Shown piece after piece: positions 1 to 5,691 of a stretch of DNA of 5,897 nucleotides. The notes beneath the pieces were generated by a model, which saw nothing but the letters and a program-made list of their open reading frames with translations, did not search any database and was not told the DNA's origin. Each line of letters begins with the position of its first letter. The first letter of the stretch is position 1. This stretch comes from Sphingobacteriia bacterium. GTDB lineage: Bacteria > Bacteroidota > Bacteroidia > Chitinophagales > Chitinophagaceae. The stretch is taken from positions 1 through 5,897 of the forward strand of contig RDYY01000219.1 in assembly GCA_004293505.1 (NCBI GenBank). Direction: 5' to 3'. The translations under genes were made by a program, and so were the position numbers.

Positions 1-1032
1 CAAGGGTTTGTGGATGGCCACAAAAAACCAAGCAAAGACATCAATGAACAAAGCAATGCCCAGGAACATGAAGCAGCAAGCGATCACAAAAAATTTCATC
101 ACGCGGGCATACACTTTGGGGGCTTGGTCCGATTCGCTTTGTTTGAAAAAAAAGGGTTCTGCCGCCATGCGAAAAGCTTGGATCAAAATCGTGATCAAAA
201 CCGCCAGGCGGTAGATGTTGCCAAATATGCCCAATTCGTGTTTGGCTGCTTCGGGGGGCAGGTCTACTACGTGTTGGTAAATGAGCCTGCTGAGCATGTC
301 ATTGACCATCCCCCCCATGCCCACAATGATCAGGGGATAGGCATAGCGCATCACTTTGATCCAAAGCTTTTGGTCAAACTGAAACCGGATCTGGCGAAAT
401 TCAGGCAACAACAAGCAACAGGTCAAAAAAGATCCTGCCAAATTCCCCAACAAATAATAACCAATGCCCATGCCGTTTTGGGTAAAAATAGCCAGGGCCG
501 AGCCGGGATCTTGTGCCACACGGGCGGGTACCCAACCCAAGAAAAACAAAACCGTGAACAGGTTCACCAAGATGCTCGACAGCCTGACCAGGGCATATTT
601 CTTGGGTTGGTTGTGCAGGCGCAAACGGGCAAAAGCCAAAGTGCTCAAAGCATCCAAGAACACAATGCCCAACATCCATTGCAGGTATTCGGGGTGGGCT
701 TCTAATTTGGTCCAGGCCACCAATTGGGGTTGTAAAAACCACAGCAAAGCGGCAAACACAAGGCTGGATCCCAACAATGAAATGGACAAGGTATTGTAGA
801 GGGCGGGTCCTTTTTCTTCTTTGCTGAACCGGAAAAAAGCGGTTTCCAATCCATAAGTGAAGACCACATTCAAAAAGGGGATCAATGCATAGATCTGGGT
901 CAGGTCAGCTGTTACCGCAGGCTGGGCAAAAAACAAAGGCAGGGAAAGGTTCATCAAATAACCCAAGAATCGAGCAGCAATGGTAGGCAGTCCATACCAG
1001 AGCGTTTGGGAAGCCAATTGTTTAACAGCCAT
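1..1032 (-). CDS. Polysaccharide flippase-like membrane protein (Wzx/MOP type), 3' end outside window
   Basis: The reading frame is open from ATG at 1032 to the left edge (344 codons, no stop), so the C-terminal part is missing; full family members have about 480-500 residues. The protein is very hydrophobic, with about nine likely membrane helices, roughly residues 13-35, 46-66, 80-100, 117-136, 147-168, 187-209, 228-246, 271-290 and 313-340. The segments YPLIIVGMGGMVNDMLSR (232-249) and GIFGNIYRL (268-276), followed by AEPFFFK (291-297), are of the kind seen in Bacteroidota oligosaccharide flippases of the MATE/MOP superfamily, which move lipid-linked sugars across the inner membrane. The family call rests on these motifs and topology; the substrate cannot be told. 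The gene starts 42 bases after the mbnH-like stop on the same strand, so co-transcription is possible, though no functional link is evident. The start is chosen because MAVKQLASQTLWYG matches the usual amphipathic N-terminus. Confidence 0.85.
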   Translation of the reverse strand, partial: MAVKQLASQTLWYGLPTIAARFLGYLMNLSLPLFFAQPAVTADLTQIYALIPFLNVVFTYGLETAFFRFSKEEKGPALYNTLSISLLGSSLVFAALLWFLQPQLVAWTKLEAHPEYLQWMLGIVFLDALSTLAFARLRLHNQPKKYALVRLSSILVNLFTVLFFLGWVPARVAQDPGSALAIFTQNGMGIGYYLLGNLAGSFLTCCLLLPEFRQIRFQFDQKLWIKVMRYAYPLIIVGMGGMVNDMLSRLIYQHVVDLPPEAAKHELGIFGNIYRLAVLITILIQAFRMAAEPFFFKQSESDQAPKVYARVMKFFVIACCFMFLGIALFIDVFAWFFVAIHKPL

Positions 1033-1074
1033 AGATCACCAGCAGGGTTAGGGCGTGAAATTACATCAGTTTGG

Positions 1075-2145
1075 CTATTGGTGGTTGTCTGCTGGGGCGG
1101 TGTGCCGAAAAGCTTGTCCGGGTGGCGCAAAAGCGGGGTTGGTCAAGAAGCTGGTATCGGTCAAGGTATTCAAGAAAGCCCGGAGTTGACCAATTTCATA
1201 ATTGCTCAACGCCAAGGGTTGTTTCAACAGCGGATCGGTTTGAGGAACAGATCGCAGGTTTTTGCGGTAGTGCTCAAATACATTCATCAAAGAAAAAAAT
1301 CGGCCATCGTGTCCGTATGGATAACTCACGGTGACGTTGCGCAAAGAAGGGACTTTAAAAGAAAGGGAGTCGGCCGACAAACCTGTGATGCGCATGCGGC
1401 CACTGTCTTGTAGAAAAAGGTCTTTGGTCATGCCGGTGTTGCGAAAACTAAAATCGGTGAACAAAGGGGGCTGGTGACAAACAGCACATTTTTGCAAAAA
1501 AATGGCTTCACCCAATTGCTCGGGCAAACTAAATTGGGCTTCTCCTCTTTTTACTTTGTCGTATCGGCTGTTGTCACTGACCAGGGTCAACATGAATTGG
1601 CTCAGGGCCTTGCCCAATCTTTGGGTATTGATGGTGGGGTCGCCAAAAGCTGCTTTGAAAGCTTTGCGGTATGATTCGTTCTTGCGCAGTTTCTCCAAGA
1701 CCTCATTCAAATCAGCCCCCATTTCTTGGTGTGAAGTGACCGGCGCCAAAAACTGTAGGTCCAAGTGGTTGATGCCCCCATCCCACATGAAGCTGGGCAT
1801 CCAAGCCAAATTGTACAAAGCAGGGGCATTGCGAAAACTCACTTGCCCTTCTACCCCATGGGACAGGGGATGGTCAAAAGTATTGAAAGCCCCAAATTGT
1901 TGGTGACAAGAACCACAGGAGAGACTGGAATCCTTGCTCAAAATTTCGTCGTAAAACAAGGTCCGGCCCAATGCTATGCCTTCTTCTGTCAGTGGATTTT
2001 TTTGAAAATCATACACAGGTTGGGGCCAACCAGCAGGGATTTTGAAAGGGCGTTTTTTGGGAACAAAATATTGAACCGCCCAGGCACTGCAGAGCAAGGC
2101 TGTAGCCAACAAGCTAGCAATCATCCATTGCCCTTTGTTTTTCAT
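1075..2145 (-). CDS. mbnH: Di-heme cytochrome c peroxidase of the MauG/MbnH type
   Basis: This 356-residue protein has an N-terminal signal or membrane anchor (about residues 7-27) and two c-type heme motifs, CGSCH (77-81) and CAVCH (220-224). Between them lies FMWDGG with Trp121, at the place of the tryptophan that links the two hemes in this family. SQ-type motifs SFRNAPALYN (103-112) and HQEMG (139-143) are also family features. VPSLRNV (265-271), YPYGHDG (275-281) and VFEHY (289-293) follow; Tyr293 sits where MauG and MbnH have a tyrosine heme ligand and classical peroxidases have methionine. The start at 2145 is preferred to one 29 codons upstream: it gives a proper signal sequence and overlaps the stop of the mbnP-like gene as ATGA. 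In characterised relatives MbnH oxidises a tryptophan of MbnP to kynurenine; that this enzyme does so here is inferred from the pairing. It should act outside the inner membrane. The symbol is used in the family sense, not as proof of a methanobactin role. Confidence 0.88.
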   Translation of the reverse strand: MKNKGQWMIASLLATALLCSAWAVQYFVPKKRPFKIPAGWPQPVYDFQKNPLTEEGIALGRTLFYDEILSKDSSLSCGSCHQQFGAFNTFDHPLSHGVEGQVSFRNAPALYNLAWMPSFMWDGGINHLDLQFLAPVTSHQEMGADLNEVLEKLRKNESYRKAFKAAFGDPTINTQRLGKALSQFMLTLVSDNSRYDKVKRGEAQFSLPEQLGEAIFLQKCAVCHQPPLFTDFSFRNTGMTKDLFLQDSGRMRITGLSADSLSFKVPSLRNVTVSYPYGHDGRFFSLMNVFEHYRKNLRSVPQTDPLLKQPLALSNYEIGQLRAFLNTLTDTSFLTNPAFAPPGQAFRHTAPADNHQ

Positions 2146-2876
2146 GGCTGTGGGGACTTTGGTACAAAGAGGCCAAAAACTTGGGCTGCGTTGTCTGCCA
2201 ATAAAACAGCCAATGCACCGGGTTGGTGACATACCGCATATTGGCCAATGCGGATGGCGTGTTGGGCGTCAAAGACCTTGGACCATTCGGCTTGTAAACT
2301 GATCTGGGTGCGTTGCTGGTGGGTGTCGGCTACAAAAGGAAAAACCAATTGGCGTTGGGTTACATGGGGTGGTTGGTAACCACCAATGTCGTAGTTAAAC
2401 CTTTCCCCAGCTGTGGCCGCCGCCGCCGAAGTGCCGCTGAGTTTGACGTGCACATAGCCCGTGTTCCAAGTCCAAAACATGCCCTTGGCAGGGTCCAAAT
2501 CACCCGTTTGAATGCCTTGTCTGTTCACCGCCGGGTCTACCCCCAATTGGATCACCAAGCTTTTTATACCAACAGGTGAAGGGCCTGTAAATTGAACAGT
2601 GGCAGGACCGGTTAAACCATCCAACAAAAAATGCTGGTTGCTCAGTAAAACCGTGTCTCCATTGGTTTTTACCCCCCTGATGCGAGAAAAATACCAGCGG
2701 CATTGGTTCCAGTGCAAAGCCTCTCCCCACTCGTTCAAATACAAGCTATCGCGTTGCAAGGGCCTGCCATTGAAAAAAGAATGCACGGTTATTTCATAGC
2801 TTGTTTTTCCTGTTTGGCCCAACAAGTTTCCACTGATCATACAACACAATAGCGCCAAGAGATGTCCTATCTTCAT
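2142..2876 (-). CDS. mbnP: MbnP-like secreted copper-binding protein
   Basis: This 244-residue protein begins with a hydrophobic signal peptide (about residues 1-20, likely cleavage after LLG). The centre has the MbnP family signature: IQLGVDPAVN (109-118), GDLDPAKGMFWTWNTGY (125-141) and VKLSG (144-148), followed by a glycine-rich FNYDIGGY (160-167). The C-terminus has ALAVLLADNAAQVF (221-234), like the A..ADNA..mF ending of the family. The known MbnP binds copper through a site that depends on a kynurenine made from tryptophan by its peroxidase partner. Candidate tryptophans here include Trp135 and Trp137, and candidate ligands are His32, 55, 82, 143, 171, 186, 206 and 217; which are used cannot be seen. 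The gene overlaps the mbnH-like gene by 4 bases, so translation is probably coupled. The position where I recall a His in the family (F.yHlG) is Asp163 here. A run of four alanines (151-154) is encoded by four GCC-type triplets. Confidence 0.82.
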   Translation of the reverse strand: MKIGHLLALLCCMISGNLLGQTGKTSYEITVHSFFNGRPLQRDSLYLNEWGEALHWNQCRWYFSRIRGVKTNGDTVLLSNQHFLLDGLTGPATVQFTGPSPVGIKSLVIQLGVDPAVNRQGIQTGDLDPAKGMFWTWNTGYVHVKLSGTSAAAATAGERFNYDIGGYQPPHVTQRQLVFPFVADTHQQRTQISLQAEWSKVFDAQHAIRIGQYAVCHQPGALAVLLADNAAQVFGLFVPKSPQP

Positions 2877-2905
2877 GCCCTAAATTTCGGACAAAACCAG
2901 CTACC

Positions 2906-3361
2906 ATGCGCGTGGTGATTCAAAGAGTTTTATCGGCTTCTGTTGTTGTGGCTGGCCAAACCGTCGGCGCCATTGGGCCGGGCTTGTTGGTTTTGGCTGG
3001 ATTTGTGGCCCAAGACCAAGCTACTGACCTAGAATGGATGAGCAAAAAAATTACCCAATTGCGCATTTTTGACGATGCAGCAGGAACCATGAATTGTTCC
3101 GTCCTGGACACCCAGGGATCCCTCTTGGTCGTCAGCCAATTCACTTTGCATGCATTGACCCAAAAAGGCAATCGACCATCTTATGTTCGGGCAGCCAAAC
3201 CGGAGCAAGCGGTGCTGTTGTACGAAGCCTTTAAAATGCAATTGGAAAAAGACTTGGGGCGTTCCATTGCCAGTGGCCAATTTGGCGCCGACATGCAAGT
3301 GAGCTTGGTCAACAATGGCCCCGTTACCATCATCATGGACACAGAAAACAGGACCATTTAG
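2906..3361 (+). CDS. dtd: D-aminoacyl-tRNA deacylase
   Basis: The 151-residue product has the normal length for bacterial DTD and all of its landmarks: MRVVIQRV at the start, RIFDD (53-57), SQFTL (77-81), KGNRPSY (87-93), GQFGADM (124-130) and NNGPVT (136-141). SQFTL and the Gly-Pro of GPVT form the active-site pocket in which the cis Gly-Pro pair rejects L-amino acids. The enzyme hydrolyses D-aminoacyl-tRNAs, and glycine wrongly loaded on tRNA(Ala), in the cytoplasm, protecting translation. Asn137 replaces the more usual Asp in N-D-G-P-V-T, a mild change. The gene is divergent from mbnP with only 29 bases between the start codons, and no Shine-Dalgarno sequence is seen. Its TAG stop lies at the loop of a strong hairpin that probably ends transcription. 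Confidence 0.96.
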   Translation: MRVVIQRVLSASVVVAGQTVGAIGPGLLVLAGFVAQDQATDLEWMSKKITQLRIFDDAAGTMNCSVLDTQGSLLVVSQFTLHALTQKGNRPSYVRAAKPEQAVLLYEAFKMQLEKDLGRSIASGQFGADMQVSLVNNGPVTIIMDTENRTI

Positions 3362-3370
3362 GTCCTGTTT
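3346..3370 (+). terminator. Hairpin terminator at the end of dtd
   Basis: A perfect 10-bp inverted repeat, AAACAGGACC (3346-3355) and GGTCCTGTTT (3361-3370), encloses the 5-base loop ATTTA. The stem ends in TTT and has an A-run on its left side, so it could act in both directions. The dtd stop codon TAG (3359-3361) lies at the junction of the loop and the right arm. The T-run is short, so the strength of termination is uncertain. Confidence 0.65.
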
Positions 3371-3381
3371 GAGTGCTTGTG

Positions 3382-3406
3382 AAAAAAAGTATTGTATTTA
3401 TACTTT
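3382..3406 (-). terminator. Terminator of the DUF4190-like gene
   Basis: On the minus strand the stem AAAGTAT / ATACTTT (plus coordinates 3400-3406 and 3386-3392, 7 bp, loop of 7) begins at the stop codon of the gene and runs into an unbroken T-run made by the A-tract 3382-3388. This is the layout of a rho-independent terminator, although the stem is AT-rich and weak. Confidence 0.55.
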
Positions 3407-3863
3407 AAAGAAGAGCAAGTGCGGTGAAAACAATTCCAATAACCAAACCTGCTATGGCAAGCCCTTTGCCTTTTTCTCCTCTTTTCTTGATTTGGCCCAA
3501 TGCAATGGCACTAAATATGATACCCAATGGGGGAACTAAAATGCCACAAACAAAACCGGCAATGGCCCATCCATTGGTGCCTGCATCCCCTTTGCTTTCA
3601 TAATCTTTGTACTCGTTTAGGATTTTTACGAATTGTTTCTTTTTCAATTTGAATCCAGCCTTTTCAAAAAAGGTCATCTTTCTACCTAAAAAAGCTTCTG
3701 CATCTGCGGTTGTCAATTTTTTAGAGTATACCAACTCTTTTTTTGCCTCAGCTTCTTTTACCAAAGCTGTTTCGTTCTCTTTGACCAGTGAAGGAATAGC
3801 CCCCAGGACGGATGAAATGGTGATAAAACTGAAAAACACAAAACCAAGGAGATTTTTTTTCAT
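3405..3863 (-). CDS. Small secreted or membrane protein with C-terminal DUF4190-like domain
   Basis: The 152-residue protein starts with MKKNLLGFVFFSFITISSVLG, a clear signal peptide (cleavage near residue 21-22). A charged middle follows, with FLGRKMTFFEKAGFKLKKKQ (58-77), a segment resembling the LGRKLTFKEK element found in many small Bacteroidota proteins. The C-terminus has two hydrophobic helices, NGWAIAGFVCGIL (97-109, running on to about 123) and KGLAIAGLVIGIVFTALALL (133-152), joined by ALGQIKKRGEKGK; this two-helix pattern is that of DUF4190. No function is known to me. The start at 3863 is chosen over one 19 codons upstream (3920) because it gives the signal peptide and avoids overlapping the divergent mazG-like gene. 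The gene is visibly more AT-rich than its neighbours (18 G/C in 60 bases at 3601-3660 by hand count) and lies between dtd and the mazG-like gene in the opposite orientation, so it may be a later insertion. Confidence 0.8.
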   Translation of the reverse strand: MKKNLLGFVFFSFITISSVLGAIPSLVKENETALVKEAEAKKELVYSKKLTTADAEAFLGRKMTFFEKAGFKLKKKQFVKILNEYKDYESKGDAGTNGWAIAGFVCGILVPPLGIIFSAIALGQIKKRGEKGKGLAIAGLVIGIVFTALALL

Positions 3864-3870
3864 ATTTTCA

Positions 3871-3884
3871 AATTTCTTGAAATT
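3871..3884. repeat. Short inverted repeat in the divergent gap before the mazG-like gene
   Basis: AATTTC (3871-3876) and GAAATT (3879-3884) form a perfect 6-bp dyad around two bases. It lies in the 51-base gap between the divergent starts at 3863 and 3915, a natural place for an operator. In AT-rich DNA such a dyad can arise by chance, so a regulatory role is only a possibility. Confidence 0.3.
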
Positions 3885-3914
3885 AATGTTTTTTATCACA
3901 CAGTAAAAATCAAT

Positions 3915-4241
3915 ATGCATTTAAGTGAAGCACAAAAGCAAGTTGACCAATGGATCCAAACCATTGGGGTTCGCTATTTCAAAGAATTGACCAACCTGGG
4001 CATTTTGATGGAAGAAGTGGGCGAACTCAGCCGCTTGATGGTGCGCCAATATGGGGAACAATCTTTCAAAACCTCAGACCAAGGAAAGGATTTGGGCGAT
4101 GAGATGGCCGATGTGCTCTGGGTCCTGATTTGTTTGGCCAACCAAACCGGGGTCAACCTGACAGAAGCGTTTGAAAAAAACCTGGCCAAGAAAACCCAAC
4201 GCGACAAAGATCGCCACCGCGAGAATCCCAAATTGGGCTAA
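3915..4241 (+). CDS. MazG-like nucleotide pyrophosphohydrolase
   Basis: This 108-residue protein is a single, compact MazG-type domain. The metal-binding pattern of the all-alpha NTP pyrophosphatase family is present: EEVGEL (Glu33, Glu34, Glu37) and DLGDEMADVLWVL (59-71; Glu63 and Asp66), followed by LANQTGVNLTEAFEKNLAKK (73-92, with CLAN from 72) and the usual RDKDRHRENP ending (96-105). The family hydrolyses non-canonical or excess nucleoside triphosphates to monophosphate and pyrophosphate in the cytoplasm; the exact substrate is not predictable. In Bacteroidota, to my recollection, such a gene often follows dtd directly; here the two are on the same strand but separated by the reverse-oriented DUF4190-like gene. 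It converges on the aminopeptidase gene with a gap of 13 bases. No Shine-Dalgarno sequence is visible before the ATG. Confidence 0.92.
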   Translation: MHLSEAQKQVDQWIQTIGVRYFKELTNLGILMEEVGELSRLMVRQYGEQSFKTSDQGKDLGDEMADVLWVLICLANQTGVNLTEAFEKNLAKKTQRDKDRHRENPKLG

Positions 4242-4269
4242 GCCGTTCTAAAGTTTACAAAGGCTTTTT
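4240..4269 (+). terminator. Weak candidate terminator after the mazG-like gene
   Basis: AAGCC (4240-4244) can pair with GGCTT (4262-4266), leaving a 17-base loop, and the right arm runs into five T residues (4265-4269). The stem is short and the loop large, and it overlaps the end of the convergent aminopeptidase gene, so this is a weak call. Confidence 0.25.
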
Positions 4270-5615
4270 CTTACTGGCCACTAATTTTTCAATCTCTGCC
4301 ACTGTTCGGGGAGAAGCAGCGGAAAAGTTGCGGTTTCCTTTTTCGGTGATCAAAATATCGTCTTCAATGCGCACCCCAATGTTCCACCATTTGACATACC
4401 CGGTTGAAAAGGACTGTTCCCCCTGGGACCCAGGTCATGGACATCCAATCCCAAATGGTGAGAAGTGCCATGGGGAAAATATTGACGGGCTTCTGCTTCA
4501 TTGGCCGCTATGCCCAAACGAATCAAACCCCGGTTGATGACCCTGCGCGAAATGACATCAGTGATGCTAAAAGGGTTTCCGGGCACACAGGCAGCAATGG
4601 CAGAATCTTGGGCAGCCAAGACCAATTCATAAATGATTTTTTGTTCGGGGCTGAACTTGCCATTGGCAGGGACGGTGCGGGTAACATCGGCGGTATAGCC
4701 ATGGTATTCTGCGGCACAATCACTCAACAAGAGCTCACCGTTGTTGATGCGTTTTTTGTTGGTAACATAATGCAACACACAGGCATTGTCGGCCGCCCCA
4801 TTGATGCTGGGATAGCCAAAAAATTCTGCTCCATTGATCTTGAATTGGTATTCCATGATGGCTTGGGCTTGGTACTCTGTCATGCCTGGTCTGATTCCAG
4901 CCATGACGGCATTGTGTCCTGCACAAGACATGGCCGTTGCCTTTTCCAACAGCTTGATTTCTTCGGGTGTCTTGATCGCCCTCAGTTGGGTCATGATTTG
5001 AACCGTTTTGCTGGGCGCCAAAGGTTTGGCTTGGGCTTTCAGCCATTGGTCCAATTGGGTGGCCATTTGCGAAAGGGCGTCGCGGGTACGGGGATAGGTT
5101 TCCAAAACTGTTTCCCTTTGGTATAGGCTCAAGACCGTATCAATGGCTGCAGCTGGAAACGCTTTTGGGTCAAAAGCTGAATTGAGCAATACGGTCTCCC
5201 AACCCCAACGGGCTTTGACGCCTTCTACGCCCAAAATTTTTCCGGTCCACAATTCTTTTTGGGGATCACGGGCTTGTACAAACAGAAATTCGGTACTGGT
5301 TTTTCCGCCCAAGGTCACGGGTTCTTTGAAAAGCAAGAGGGCTGAATTGGGTTCTTCCAACCCTGTGAGGTAGTAAAAATTTTTGTTTTGGGCATAGGGA
5401 TAATCCACGTCATCATTGCGCAAACGTACCTGGGAAGCAAAGAAGACGGCCATGCTGCGGGCAGGCATAGCGGCTTTGAAAGCGGCTCTTCTGTCGGCAT
5501 GAAAAGCCGGACTCAAGTGGTCGTCGGGGTATAAGCTGGTTTGTTGAAACAGGGCTTGGGCCGATGCCAAGCATGCCCAACCCAGGCCCAGCAGCAGAAA
5601 GAGTTGTTTTTTCAT
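4255..5615 (-). pseudogene. Secreted Xaa-Pro aminopeptidase (M24B, PepP-like), frameshifted near the 3' end
   Basis: The open frame 5615-4350 encodes 421 residues. A signal peptide (residues 1-19, cleavage after ASA) sends the enzyme to the periplasm. An aminopeptidase P N-terminal domain follows (about 35-170, with DYPYAQNKNFYYLTGLEEPN at 71-90), then an M24 metallopeptidase domain (from about 215) with metal ligands Asp299, Asp310 (YTADVTRT) and His386 (HGTSHHLGLDVHD, 382-394). After QPGM (404-407) the frame goes wrong and stops 14 codons later at 4350. The normal ending, NIGVRIEDDILITEKG and then NRNFSAASPRTVAEIEKL, is intact in another frame down to a TAA at 4255. The conserved V-x-T-x-E-P-G segment between PGM and the tyrosine, carrying the fourth metal ligand Glu, is absent from every frame. 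The gene therefore probably makes no active dimetal aminopeptidase that would cleave N-terminal residues before proline. An assembly error cannot be excluded. An undamaged protein would have about 462 residues. Confidence 0.85.
4393..4403 (-). other. Frame junction and probable deletion scar in the aminopeptidase gene
   Basis: On the minus strand CCG GGT ATG (P-G-M, 4403-4395) ends the correct upstream frame, while GGG TAT GTC (4401-4393) belongs to the downstream frame, giving G-Y-V-K-W-W-N-I-G-V-R. The number of missing bases must be 3n+1. Comparison with the family order PGM-V-x-T-x-E-P-G-(x)-Y suggests 25 or 28 bases were lost, plausibly by slippage between the two similar PG-coding sites. 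Confidence 0.65.
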
Positions 5616-5633
5616 GCCATCAAATTATGGCAT
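5614..5633. repeat. Perfect 7-bp inverted repeat over the aminopeptidase start codon
   Basis: ATGCCAT (5614-5620) and ATGGCAT (5627-5633) are exact reverse complements around the 6-base spacer CAAATT. One arm includes part of the aminopeptidase ATG (5613-5615), and on the minus strand the spacer reads into TAATTTG, close to the Bacteroidota -7 element. It could be an operator or an RNA hairpin hiding the start codon; neither is shown. Confidence 0.45.
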
Positions 5634-5654
5634 TTTGGTGGAGGGGCCCAGATT

Positions 5655-5684
5655 TTGTCCCGGCAGCAGGATTGCTTATTTTTG
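5655..5684 (+). promoter_or_regulatory. Bacteroidota-type promoter of glyS
   Basis: TTG (5655-5657) is the -33 element and TATTTTTG (5677-5684) is an exact match to the -7 consensus TAnnTTTG, with a spacer of 19 bases, the expected length for the primary sigma factor of this phylum. Transcription should begin at about 5688-5691, immediately before the glyS ATG at 5692, so the mRNA leader would be almost absent. Confidence 0.75.
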
Positions 5685-5691
5685 CCGCCTT

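Noticed and set aside
310..316. A run of seven C (G7 on the coding strand) in the flippase-like gene, and an A8 run at 146-153, as phase-variation tracts.
   Set aside because: Both encode normal residues in frame, are short, and there is no sign of an off-phase allele.
10..705. A 231-codon plus-strand open frame starting at 10.
   Set aside because: It is antisense to the flippase-like gene, rich in His and Gln, without family features; the minus-strand frame gives a coherent membrane protein across 1-1032.
2083..2145. A lipoprotein signal in the peroxidase (Cys19).
   Set aside because: The residues before Cys19 (A-L-L) do not fit a lipobox, which needs a small residue at -1.
2146..2232. A longer start for the peroxidase, 29 codons upstream.
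   Set aside because: The extra residues are not a signal sequence and lie wholly within the mbnP-like coding region; the ATGA overlap at 2142-2145 and the signal at MKNKGQWM favour the shorter form.
2877..2905. TAAATTTC at 2881-2888 as a -7 element for dtd.
   Set aside because: It has one mismatch to TAnnTTTG and there is no TTG at the expected distance upstream.
3864..3920. A longer start for the DUF4190-like protein at 3920.
   Set aside because: It would overlap the start of the divergent mazG-like gene and bury the signal peptide inside the chain.
4227..4237. Palindrome CCCAAATTGGG as the mazG terminator.
   Set aside because: The arms are separated by one base only, so no RNA hairpin can form, and no T-run follows.
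4350..4430. Programmed -1 ribosomal frameshifting in the aminopeptidase gene.
   Set aside because: No X-XXY-YYZ slippery heptamer is found near the junction, and a frameshift alone would not restore the missing Glu-bearing segment.
4404..5126. A 240-codon plus-strand open frame inside the aminopeptidase region.
   Set aside because: The minus strand carries clear M24B motifs through the whole stretch; the plus frame is a shadow produced by codon bias.
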